Shown here: piece by piece, positions 9,655 to 18,721 of the stretch
Layout: every line of letters begins with the position of its first letter
Position numbering within the stretch: position 1 is the first letter of the stretch
Assembly (NCBI GenBank): GCA_002937995.1
Contig: PTLG01000007.1
Coordinates: 1 to 35,601, forward strand
DNA: 35,601 bases
From: Alphaproteobacteria bacterium MarineAlpha3_Bin7
GTDB taxonomy: Bacteria; Pseudomonadota; Alphaproteobacteria; Rhodospirillales; UBA2165
Reading direction: 5' to 3'
Notes under the pieces: model-generated
The model's database searches: none
Told to the model about the DNA's origin: nothing
Seen by the model: only the letters and a program-made list of their open reading frames with translations
Made by a program: the position numbers and the translations under genes

Positions 9655-10572
9655 CTATGTTGCTTCTGACGTAGTATCCTTTTTAATTTCTTTGAGTATA
9701 AGACTAGCCTCACTGCCCTCAATCTTAACTATATCATCTTGATATTTTAATAAAGCCCCTAGGGTATCATTAATTATTTCAGGATTTAAGGTCAAACAGT
9801 CCAACTGTGTTAAAGCATGTGCCCAGTCAATTGTCTCAGCTACTCCCGGCGCTTTAAATAGATCTAATGATCGCAATGATTGCACAAACTTAACAATTTC
9901 CTGCGATAAATTTTCATTAGCTTGAGGGGCTTTGACCTGTAAAATTTCTAGTTCCCGTTCACTACTTGGGTAATCGACCCAGTGATAAAAACACCTTCTC
10001 TTTAATGCATCATGTATTTCCCGGGTTCTATTTGAAGTAATAATTACTATCGGCGGCACTTCAGCACTCAAAGTACCAATTTCTGGAATTGTTATCTGGT
10101 AATCAGATAATACCTCCAACAAAAAAGCCTCAAATGGCTCATCAGTTCTATCAAGTTCATCAATCAATAAAACAGGCGGTCCATCGTTACTTGGTTCCAA
10201 CGCCTCCAAAAGAGGTCTTTTAACCAAAAAACTATCAGAAAATATATTATCGCTTATCTGTTGTTTGTTTTTAACACCCTCAGCCTCGGCCATCCTAATT
10301 TCTATCATCTGCTTCGAGTAATTCCATTCATAAACAGCACTTGCAATATCAAGCCCCTCATAGCACTGTAACCTGAGTAATTTACGACCCAGTTTATCTG
10401 ATAATACCTTTGCTATTTCTGTTTTACCGACGCCCGCCTCACCTTCCAGAAATAATGGTCGTTTAAGTGAAAGTGACAAATAGAGGGCTGTCGAGAGACT
10501 TCTATCAGCTAGATAGTTTCCAGACTTTAGAAAAGTTATTGTGTTGTCGATAGAATTGGGAAGGTCTAGCAT
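9655..10572 (-). CDS. MoxR-family AAA+ ATPase (CoxD-like)
   Basis: Walker A GEAGVGKTE; Walker B LLIDELDRTDEPFEAFLLEVLSDYQITIPE; sensor TSNRTREIHDALKRRC. Confidence 0.93.
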   Translation of the reverse strand: MLDLPNSIDNTITFLKSGNYLADRSLSTALYLSLSLKRPLFLEGEAGVGKTEIAKVLSDKLGRKLLRLQCYEGLDIASAVYEWNYSKQMIEIRMAEAEGVKNKQQISDNIFSDSFLVKRPLLEALEPSNDGPPVLLIDELDRTDEPFEAFLLEVLSDYQITIPEIGTLSAEVPPIVIITSNRTREIHDALKRRCFYHWVDYPSSERELEILQVKAPQANENLSQEIVKFVQSLRSLDLFKAPGVAETIDWAHALTQLDCLTLNPEIINDTLGALLKYQDDIVKIEGSEASLILKEIKKDTTSEAT

Positions 10573-10686
10573 ATAATTCCTTTTTTATTTACTCGTTTTG
10601 TCCCACATAATGACCATAATTCATCTGAATTTTTCATAAAACAACGAGTTCAAGCATTAATTTAGCAACCTAAAAAATGTAAACAA

Positions 10687-12264
10687 TCAGAAATTTAGTG
10701 GACAAACTTGGAGAACCATGGGTAGTTTTTTTACACTATTGACAACGGAATTTGGAATTTTTCCATCTGTCTCAACAAGAGCAATAGCATTTCCTTCATT
10801 TTTATCCCTGCCCAAACTAAAGGTAGCAATATTTACATTGGCATCCCCGAGTGCGCCACCGAGGCTACCAATTATACCTGGTTTATCCTTATTAGTGACA
10901 TATAACATATTTGGTCCAAGTTCAGTATCAATCGATATATCTTTAATGGCAACTACTCGGGCCGATGAGCCATGAAATACAGTCCCAGCTATTGATAATA
11001 CCTCCTCTTCACTAGAAGTAACTACTCTAATCAATGTCTGAAACTCTGCAATTTTATCAGAGAGTGACTCCTTGACTTCAACACCCCTCTCCCGGGCAAG
11101 ATTAGGGGCGTTTACTGTATTAACCGAATCTAGTACAGGTGTTAATAGGCCTTTTAAAACTAAAGAAGTTAAGGGCTTTGTATTTAACTCCGCAACCTGC
11201 CCACAATACTCTATATGCACTTTGTTAATTGCTGAACTTGCCACCTGACCAAGAAAACTTCCCAATTGCTCAGACAATTTCATATAGGGAGCTAGTTTTG
11301 GTGCATCTTCTACGCTTACAGATGGCATATTTAAAGCGTTTAGTACAACTCCCTTTACCAAATAATCCGACATTTGCTCTGCAACTTGGATCGCCACATT
11401 GACCTGGGCTTCACTCGTGGAGGCTCCTAAATGTGGCGTTACTAACACGTTGGGATAACCAAATAAAACATTATCTTTAGCTGGTTCCTCAGAAAAAACA
11501 TCGAGAGCCACCCCAGCAACTTTCCCAGTATCTATAGCAGTCTTTAGATCAACCTCATTAACTAGACCACCTCTAGCACAATTAATTATGTATACACCGT
11601 CTTTCATTTTGCTTATGGCTTTAGTATCAATTATTCCTTTTGTTGCATCAGTCATGGGCGTATGAAGACTAATAAAATCAGATCTTTGCAGTAACTCATC
11701 AAATTCTATTTTTTCGACCCCAAGACTAGTTGCTTTTTCAGGAGACAGAAAAGGGTCATAAGAGACTACCTTCATCTTTAAGCCAATTGCCCTATCTGCC
11801 ACTATTGAACCTATATTTCCGCAACCGATAACACCGAGTGTCTTTCCATATAGCTCAACACCCATAAACTTGCTCTTCTCCCATAGACCCTCATGAGTAG
11901 ATTGGTTAGCCTGAGGTATATCTCTAGCCAGAGCGAATAATAAAGCTATAGCATGTTCTGCCGTAGTAATGGAGTTTCCTTGAGGAGTATTCATGACTAC
12001 GATTCCCTTTTTGGAAGCAGAGCCAACATCAATATTGTCAACTCCTATACCCGCTCTACCTATTACCCTTAATTTACTCCCAGCCTCAATAATTTTTTCA
12101 GTTACTTTTGTTGATGATCTAACGGCTAATCCGTCATAATTAACTATGATTTTCTCTAACTCTGCGGGGTCGAGTTCAGTAACAACATCAACCTCTACTC
12201 CTCTCTCTCGAAAAACCTCTTCGGCCCGAGAGCTCATAGTATCCGATATCAAAACCTTAGGCAT
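10687..12264 (-). CDS. serA: D-3-phosphoglycerate dehydrogenase, long form with ASB and ACT domains
   Basis: 525 aa. VIGRAGIGVDNIDV, GVIGCGNIGSIVADRA, NCARGGLVNE, C-terminal ACT (NKDKPGIIGSLGGALGDANVNIATFSLGR). Confidence 0.97.
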   Translation of the reverse strand: MPKVLISDTMSSRAEEVFRERGVEVDVVTELDPAELEKIIVNYDGLAVRSSTKVTEKIIEAGSKLRVIGRAGIGVDNIDVGSASKKGIVVMNTPQGNSITTAEHAIALLFALARDIPQANQSTHEGLWEKSKFMGVELYGKTLGVIGCGNIGSIVADRAIGLKMKVVSYDPFLSPEKATSLGVEKIEFDELLQRSDFISLHTPMTDATKGIIDTKAISKMKDGVYIINCARGGLVNEVDLKTAIDTGKVAGVALDVFSEEPAKDNVLFGYPNVLVTPHLGASTSEAQVNVAIQVAEQMSDYLVKGVVLNALNMPSVSVEDAPKLAPYMKLSEQLGSFLGQVASSAINKVHIEYCGQVAELNTKPLTSLVLKGLLTPVLDSVNTVNAPNLARERGVEVKESLSDKIAEFQTLIRVVTSSEEEVLSIAGTVFHGSSARVVAIKDISIDTELGPNMLYVTNKDKPGIIGSLGGALGDANVNIATFSLGRDKNEGNAIALVETDGKIPNSVVNSVKKLPMVLQVCPLNF

Positions 12265-12287
12265 AAATTTTTACCTCACTTAAAATA

Positions 12288-13460
12288 TTATAAATTAAAT
12301 TCGTTCCTAGCTTTACTAATTGCCCAATCTATCCAACCAGTCAAAATTCTTATGTCTTCTGACTCTACTGTAGCACCAGCCCAAATTCTCAACCCTGGGG
12401 GGGCTTCTCTATAACTTTCAATATCGTACGCTACTTCCTCTTCTTCCAATATATTTGTTATAACTTTTACTGCTTTAGCTTTGTCCTGAACATTAAGCTC
12501 CAGGAACCAGGGAGCACAGATATTTAGACAAACAGATGTATTTGATCTGATATCCCGACTTCTTGCTAAGAATTCAACATTTTCTGATTCAGAAACCCAA
12601 TCACTCAAAACAGCTAGATTAGAATCCGATCTTGATAGCAACGTATCAAGTCCACCAATTTTTTCTGCCCAATCTAAACCATCTAAAGCATCCTCTACGC
12701 ACAGCATAGATGGAGTATTTATAGTTGCACCATCGAAAAAGGAGTCGTTAACCTTATTTTTTGATTTTAGTCGGAAAATCTTTGGTAATGGTCTACTGGG
12801 CGTATAACTATTTAGACGTTTTATCGCACTTGGACTAAATATAACCACTCCATGTTGCCCTTCTCCACCCATGGCTTTTTGCCAAGAATAAGTAACGACA
12901 TCTAATTTTTCCCAAGGTAAATCCATTGCAAACACAGCAGACGTTGCATCACAAATAGTTAACCCGCTGCGGTCGAGTGGTATCCAATCTCCATCAGGAA
13001 CCCTCACCCCAGAAGTCGTGCCATTCCAGGTAAATATTACATCCCTATCAAAATTTACTTGGCTTAGGTCTGGTAATTCTCCGTAACTTGCGTCAAATAC
13101 ATTTGTATCCTCAATTTTTAATTGGTCTACAATATCTACGACCCAACCTTTTCCAAAACTTTCCCATGCCAATACGTCAACTCCTCTTTGGCCTAAAAGG
13201 TTCCAAAGAGCTAATTCAAAGGCACCCGTATCGGAAGCGGGAGTAATACCTATTTGATAGTCAGCTGGCAGTTTTAGTATTTTCCTAGATTGTGACAGAA
13301 CCTGCTCTATTTTTTCTCTACCAAGCCTAGAACGATGAGACCGGCCTGTAAGAGCACCATTGAGAGCACTCACATCCCAGCCTGGTCTCTTTGGACAAGG
13401 TCCAGAAGAGAAGTTGGGCATTGTCGGACGTACATTTGGTCTTTTTGTAATATTACTCAT
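12288..13460 (-). CDS. serC: phosphoserine aminotransferase, alphaproteobacterial type
   Basis: MSNITKRPNVRPTMPNFSSGPCPKRPGW start; PLP-Lys region YSWQKAMGGEGQHGV; followed by serA. In-frame GTG at 13478 extends the ORF, but ATG 13460 is preferred. Confidence 0.95.
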   Translation of the reverse strand: MSNITKRPNVRPTMPNFSSGPCPKRPGWDVSALNGALTGRSHRSRLGREKIEQVLSQSRKILKLPADYQIGITPASDTGAFELALWNLLGQRGVDVLAWESFGKGWVVDIVDQLKIEDTNVFDASYGELPDLSQVNFDRDVIFTWNGTTSGVRVPDGDWIPLDRSGLTICDATSAVFAMDLPWEKLDVVTYSWQKAMGGEGQHGVVIFSPSAIKRLNSYTPSRPLPKIFRLKSKNKVNDSFFDGATINTPSMLCVEDALDGLDWAEKIGGLDTLLSRSDSNLAVLSDWVSESENVEFLARSRDIRSNTSVCLNICAPWFLELNVQDKAKAVKVITNILEEEEVAYDIESYREAPPGLRIWAGATVESEDIRILTGWIDWAISKARNEFNL

Positions 13461-13540
13461 AACTTCTCCCACCCTCACAGATGGATAGCGATCCGTTGGG
13501 GGACCGTGGCCCGTTAGTGGTTCTATAACCTTCTACCCTC
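13461..13540 (-). promoter_or_regulatory. candidate serC leader (alphaproteobacterial serC RNA motif)
   Basis: Minus-strand leader has short hairpins: GGTT-ATAG-AACC, GGGC-CACG-GUCC and GGAT-CGCT-ATCC. A CCCCC tract could pair with the GGGUGGG next to the serC ATG. Placed directly upstream of serC-serA. Confidence 0.45.
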
Positions 13541-13639
13541 GCCGTCAAATAGGAATATTTTTAGAACCCAACCCAAGGCCAAGCCTCAACCAGCATTTAC
13601 TAAAAACACTTTAAAATAAACTAGCAACTGGCACTTAAG

Positions 13640-15487
13640 CTAATTCAAATTATAATATCCGTAAGAAAAAACGGAAAAAGTAATCCAAAGTATAATTATC
13701 AAGGGTATCCCGCCCCGAGCAAAATCACCGAAAGTGTAATGACCCGGGCCCATAACTAAAAGACTAGTTTGATATCCCATTGGAGTTGCAATAGCACAAT
13801 TAGCAGCAAAAATGACGGCAACAGCAAATGGTTCAACGGGTACACCCAGACCTTGGGAAATACCTACTGCTATCGGAGTAAACAGCACGGCAGCAGCTTT
13901 TGCGCTAATCAAATTTGATATTATTGCAACCAATAGAAAAAAGAAAGATAACATCAGATAAGGCGACTCATCTCCAAGGAAAAAAATTAAATTTGACGAT
14001 AAAAATTTAGCACCACCTGTACCCTGCATAGCTAGGCCCATGGCCAAGGCAGCCGGGATCATAGTAAAAATCTTTGTATCCACTGCCTTAAGTGCCGTCT
14101 TTATATTTAATACACCCGAAAAAACCATGGCAACAGCACCGCATAAAGAAGCTAACATGATTGGCAAATATCCTAAGACAGCTGCACCAATTGATAAAAA
14201 GAAAATAATTAGAGCTTTTTTAGCATTTTCTAGCTTTGGTAATACTTGGGAAGACCATTCTAAAACAACCAACTCTGAGCTATTTCTTAATAATTTTATG
14301 TCGTTTGTCTGACCTTGTATCAGGAGCACATCTCCCTCAATTATTGGTATTTTAGAGATGCGGGTTTTTAGTCTTCTTGATCTTCTTTCTATACCTAATA
14401 CCACGCAATTAAATTTCTGACGAAATTGGAAGCTCGATAAAGTCTGTTGGACCAAATTTGAGTCAGGCCTAACCATTACCTCAACCAAAACTCGGTCACC
14501 CTCATTCCATTTCTCCACTTCTTGATTAGCTTCATCTTGTAATCGAGGTATTAATAAATTTGGGTCATGAGATATAGCCTCCTCCAGGGCTTCTCTTGTT
14601 GCAGTAACAACTAAAACATCGCCTACTTTCAACTTAATACCTTCAAAGGGCGGCAAGAAAACATCATCTCCACGTTCTATAACTCTCAGTATTAAGTCTG
14701 GATAGGCTCCAAATATACCTGTCTCTGATTTTAAATCAACTAGCAGCGATCCCTCGCTAACTGTAATCTCGGATAAAAAAGATACATTGCTATTTTTCAC
14801 AAATTCTTCAGTATTTGAAGACCTGTTAGGTAACAAACGGGGTAATATAAAAAATACAAACAAAAACCCTACGAATGCCAAAACTAATCCCGGTAAAGTA
14901 AATTGAAAGAAAGAAAATGGGTCTTGACCCATATCTTCTAGTGCACCAGATACTAACAAGTTAGTTCCTGAACCAATAAGGGTAGTCATCCCCCCCAGAA
15001 CAGCCGCAAAACTTAATGGCATCATAATTTTGCTAGGTGTAGCGTAAAACTTCGAGGCGATTGCGTCCATTATAGGAATAAATATTACAACAACTGGAAT
15101 ATTATTTAAAAATCCACTTATGGCTAGCACGACTAACAAAATGAACAAGACCGCTATCCACCCTCTACTGCCACTAAGCCTCAAAACAACATGGGCAACC
15201 TTGTCAATAACTCCTGCACTGACCATGCCCTGCCCCATAACCAACAAGGCTAGTACCGCCAAAAGCGCTGAATTAGCAAACCCCAGGACAAATTCCTTCG
15301 GACTCAGCAGGTTTTCTATTCCATCACCAGGCACAGGAAAAATATAAAAATACAGCATGAAAACACAAACAATAGCTATTGAGGTTAGCTCAACAGGTAA
15401 CCTCTCTGAGGCATATACAATCAGAGCAATAAAAATAATGATAAATGTTATCCACATATCAATATTTATAGAAATATTTTCTATCAA
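13640..15487 (-). CDS. SLC13-family permease with two TrkA_C (RCK_C) domains
   Basis: 615 aa, multiple TM segments, duplicated motif (LIGSGTNLLVSG and NCAIATPMGYQTSLLVMGPG), central soluble RCK_C-like repeats. Confidence 0.87.
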   Translation of the reverse strand: MIENISINIDMWITFIIIFIALIVYASERLPVELTSIAIVCVFMLYFYIFPVPGDGIENLLSPKEFVLGFANSALLAVLALLVMGQGMVSAGVIDKVAHVVLRLSGSRGWIAVLFILLVVLAISGFLNNIPVVVIFIPIMDAIASKFYATPSKIMMPLSFAAVLGGMTTLIGSGTNLLVSGALEDMGQDPFSFFQFTLPGLVLAFVGFLFVFFILPRLLPNRSSNTEEFVKNSNVSFLSEITVSEGSLLVDLKSETGIFGAYPDLILRVIERGDDVFLPPFEGIKLKVGDVLVVTATREALEEAISHDPNLLIPRLQDEANQEVEKWNEGDRVLVEVMVRPDSNLVQQTLSSFQFRQKFNCVVLGIERRSRRLKTRISKIPIIEGDVLLIQGQTNDIKLLRNSSELVVLEWSSQVLPKLENAKKALIIFFLSIGAAVLGYLPIMLASLCGAVAMVFSGVLNIKTALKAVDTKIFTMIPAALAMGLAMQGTGGAKFLSSNLIFFLGDESPYLMLSFFFLLVAIISNLISAKAAAVLFTPIAVGISQGLGVPVEPFAVAVIFAANCAIATPMGYQTSLLVMGPGHYTFGDFARGGIPLIIILWITFSVFSYGYYNLN

Positions 15488-15547
15488 CTAAAAAGCCCCC
15501 TATTTATTTACCAAAAGGAGAACTCCATTATCAGGAGGGTAAAGACT

Positions 15548-15573
15548 CTAGAAAATATATGTTTAATTTCTAG
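15548..15573. repeat. short inverted repeat CTAGAAA-N12-TTTCTAG downstream of thiD
   Basis: Two perfect 7-bp arms starting 7 bp past the thiD stop on the minus strand. No T-tract on that side. Confidence 0.4.
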
Positions 15574-15579
15574 TATATA

Positions 15580-16398
15580 CTATTTCACACTTATGGAATG
15601 ACAATGATTAAGTGGGCCGTTACCCACACCAAAACCAGGAGCCTCAATAATTCCCTTTAATACATATTTTCTCGCTTTATCAACAGCCTTTTCTAAATTC
15701 AGTCCTTGGGATATACCAACTGCTATTGCCGAAGCCAATGTACAACCTGTACCATGTGTGTCCTCAGTTTTCACCTTTTGACTTGAAAAATTTCTACTAA
15801 ACTCTCCGGGTCCAAATAACAGATCATTCACAACTGGGCCAACACCATGTCCCCCCTTAAGAAGAACAGCTTTTGTCCCTAGCTCCAAAATACTCTGTGC
15901 AATCCCTAAGGATTCCTCGCCATCACCATATTTGATCCCAGACAAAACCTCTCCCTCCGGAATATTTGGGGTAGTCAATAACGCTATTGGAATTAATTCT
16001 TTTTTCAGGGCGTCCACTGCAGTGCCTTTAAGTAAAGGAGTGCCACCTTTTGCAACCATTACCGGATCCAAAACTATAGGAATGTCAGGTGTGTAAATCT
16101 CCAAAGTTTTGCTAACTTCTGTGATGATTTCTTCGGTATGTAACATACCTATCTTTATGCAATCGACACCAATATCGCTCACTACGGCTTTAATTTGATC
16201 GGTAATAAAAGCTATTGGAACATCTTCGACTCCAAAAACACCCGTTGTATTTTGGGCTGTTAATGCAGTAATAGCTGTCATGGCATAACCATTTAGAGCA
16301 GTTATTGTTTTTATATCGGCTTGTATTCCAGCTCCACCACTAGGGTCTGAACCCGCAATAACTAATATTCGGCCTCGCAATATATCCTCTCTACTCAA
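15580..16398 (-). CDS. thiD: hydroxymethylpyrimidine/phosphomethylpyrimidine kinase
   Basis: VIAGSDPSGGAGIQADIKT; LDPVMVAKGG; LLKGGHG; DTHGTGCTLASAIA. Confidence 0.96.
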   Translation of the reverse strand: MSREDILRGRILVIAGSDPSGGAGIQADIKTITALNGYAMTAITALTAQNTTGVFGVEDVPIAFITDQIKAVVSDIGVDCIKIGMLHTEEIITEVSKTLEIYTPDIPIVLDPVMVAKGGTPLLKGTAVDALKKELIPIALLTTPNIPEGEVLSGIKYGDGEESLGIAQSILELGTKAVLLKGGHGVGPVVNDLLFGPGEFSRNFSSQKVKTEDTHGTGCTLASAIAVGISQGLNLEKAVDKARKYVLKGIIEAPGFGVGNGPLNHCHSISVK

Positions 16399-16419
16399 TA
16401 AGAAATACTCATACCCAGA

Positions 16420-17757
16420 CTAGATGATATTTTCTAGCGCTTTTGCAACATTATCAACTACTTTAGATACTATTTCTCTATCTTCACCTTCAGCCATTAC
16501 TCTAATCACCGGTTCGGTTCCTGACTTCCTAACAAGCAACCGCCCCTTATCTCCTATCATTTTTTCAAACTCTTCAACAATCTCCCTAATTTTATTATCC
16601 ATAATTGTTCTTTTAGAACTATAACTAACGTTTTTTTGTATTTGAGGTCTAGATCTAAAAAGCCTACAGGATTTACTCGTTGGGTTATCCGACTCCGTAA
16701 TTATTGATAGAACCTGAAGGGCTGCCAAAATACCATCTCCAGTTACAGAATAATCAGAAATTATAGTATGCCCAGACTGTTCTCCTCCCAAATTGCAGCC
16801 GACACTTCTCATTTTCTCGACTACAAACCGGTCTCCAACTTGAACTCTAACTAGGTCGACCCCTATACTATTTAGAAACTGTTCCAGGCCCAAATTGGAC
16901 ATCACAGTTCCTATGACCTTATTTTCTAACAATTTCCCGTTAGTCTTCCAAGCTTGTGCAATAGTTGCTAAAATTTGGTCGCCATCAATAATCTCACCTT
17001 TTTCATCAGCCATTATTAGACGATCTGCATCGCCATCAAGAGCTATACCAATATGAGCTCCCTCGTCGCATACTGTTTCTTGCATAAGTTTTGTGTCTAA
17101 CGCTCCACATTTTGAATTTATATTCAAACCGTCTGGATTATCTGCTAAGCAGGTAACTTTAGCCCCTAATTCACGCAAGACCAATGGCGCTATTCGATAA
17201 GCTGAACCATTTGCACAATCCAATACTACTTTAAGGCCCTTTAAACTTTTTCCCTTTGGCATAGTTTTCTTTAAATATTCAATGTATTTCTTATCAGCCT
17301 CCTCTAGTCTAAAAGCTCGGCCTAAATCCCTCGGACTGGCTAGCAAAGTCGAACAATTTTGATTCATCATATTTTCAATCTTGCTTTCCATCTCGTCAGT
17401 CAACTTGTAACCATCCGGGCCAAATAACTTTATACCATTATCTTCGAAAGGATTATGAGAGGCTGATATCATAATTCCCAAATCAGCATTAGTGTCTTTC
17501 GTCAACATTGAAATAGCAGGCGTAGGCATCGGGCCTACTAGTATAGAGTCCATCCCAGCAGAAGCTAAGCCAGCGGTGATAGCTGACTCAATCAAATAAC
17601 CTGATAACCTTGTATCCTTACCAATGATTACTTTACCACGTGAAGTCTCTGGCAAAAAAAGTGAGCCAACTACAATACCAAACTCAGTTAGTGTAGTTGC
17701 TGTCATGGGCTCCTCGTTAGCCCGACCTCTCACCCCATCAGTGCCGAAAATATTCAT
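16420..17757 (-). CDS. glmM: phosphoglucosamine mutase
   Basis: FGTDGVRGRAN; catalytic ISASHNPFEDNGIK; DGDADR; GEQSGH; RKSGTEPVIRVM. Confidence 0.97.
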   Translation of the reverse strand: MNIFGTDGVRGRANEEPMTATTLTEFGIVVGSLFLPETSRGKVIIGKDTRLSGYLIESAITAGLASAGMDSILVGPMPTPAISMLTKDTNADLGIMISASHNPFEDNGIKLFGPDGYKLTDEMESKIENMMNQNCSTLLASPRDLGRAFRLEEADKKYIEYLKKTMPKGKSLKGLKVVLDCANGSAYRIAPLVLRELGAKVTCLADNPDGLNINSKCGALDTKLMQETVCDEGAHIGIALDGDADRLIMADEKGEIIDGDQILATIAQAWKTNGKLLENKVIGTVMSNLGLEQFLNSIGVDLVRVQVGDRFVVEKMRSVGCNLGGEQSGHTIISDYSVTGDGILAALQVLSIITESDNPTSKSCRLFRSRPQIQKNVSYSSKRTIMDNKIREIVEEFEKMIGDKGRLLVRKSGTEPVIRVMAEGEDREIVSKVVDNVAKALENII

Positions 17758-17834
17758 ATTATACTACTATCATTCTATTTGTTTAGGACTGGCACTACAT
17801 CTACAACAGCAATCATGCCGCGTCATTTCAAAAA

Positions 17835-18650
17835 TTATTTCAGTTGGTTACGTTCTAATAACCATAAATCAATTGCCTGCCTGGTTTCTAAGACATCATG
17901 AACCCTTAATATATTTATTCCTTTTCTTATAGAACTAATGCCTAAGGAAATGGAATCATTTAGTCTATCACTAGCTATTTTATTAACTCCAAATTTTCTT
18001 GAAACTCCAATCAATTTTGAACAAGGTAAGCTCTCAAAGAATTCAAGATTATCGATAAGTGTAAAGTTATCTTTTGTATTTTTACTAAAACCAATACCTG
18101 GATCAACAGCTATACAATCCAAATCGATCCCAGCATTAACACATACTTTTATTCGATTATCTAAATACTCCCATACTTCACATACGACATCTTTGTAATT
18201 AGTGTTTGCCATCATATTATGTGGATTACCTCTCATATGCATTAAAACTACTGAAGCTTTTGCTGAGGCAACAACCTCGAGAGACCTTTTATCAGCTGTT
18301 AAAGCAGACACATCATTTATGATCTTAACCCCTTCATCAAGCACCGCTTCCATAACTTCTGCTTTATATGTATCCACGGAGACACTTACTCCCTCTCTGA
18401 CTAACCACTTAACTACTGGCAAAATCCGTTTTAGTTCCTGCCTTACAGAAATAGGCTGCGACTGTGGCTTAGTAGATTGCCCTCCGACATCGATTATATT
18501 AGCACCAGAGTCAATGTATTTAATAGCTCTGGATATAGCAGCTGATGTTTTAAATGTCTCTCCACCATCACTAAAACTGTCGGGAGTAACGTTAACGATG
18601 CCCATAATCAACGGGGAGTCGAGATTGAACCCTGCAAATTTTACCGCCAT
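17835..18650 (-). CDS. folP: dihydropteroate synthase
   Basis: LIMGIVNVTPDSFSDGG; IIDVGGQSTKP; DPGIGFSKNTKDN; GVSRK. ORF opens at 18686, but MAVKFAG at 18650 is a plausible start. Confidence 0.95.
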   Translation of the reverse strand: MAVKFAGFNLDSPLIMGIVNVTPDSFSDGGETFKTSAAISRAIKYIDSGANIIDVGGQSTKPQSQPISVRQELKRILPVVKWLVREGVSVSVDTYKAEVMEAVLDEGVKIINDVSALTADKRSLEVVASAKASVVLMHMRGNPHNMMANTNYKDVVCEVWEYLDNRIKVCVNAGIDLDCIAVDPGIGFSKNTKDNFTLIDNLEFFESLPCSKLIGVSRKFGVNKIASDRLNDSISLGISSIRKGINILRVHDVLETRQAIDLWLLERNQLK

Positions 18651-18721
18651 AAACCAAGCTCCGTAGAAACAATTGCACCGTCTCATTAGAAGCGCATACT
18701 AATTGACAAAAATAAACCGAT

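Noticed and set aside
17624-17932. 102-aa plus-strand ORF spanning the glmM-folP gap
   Set aside because: Mostly antisense to glmM and the folP 3' end; no RBS or domain evidence.
18202-18666. 154-aa plus-strand ORF
   Set aside because: Antisense to folP; Thr/Ser-rich shadow ORF, no recognisable motif.
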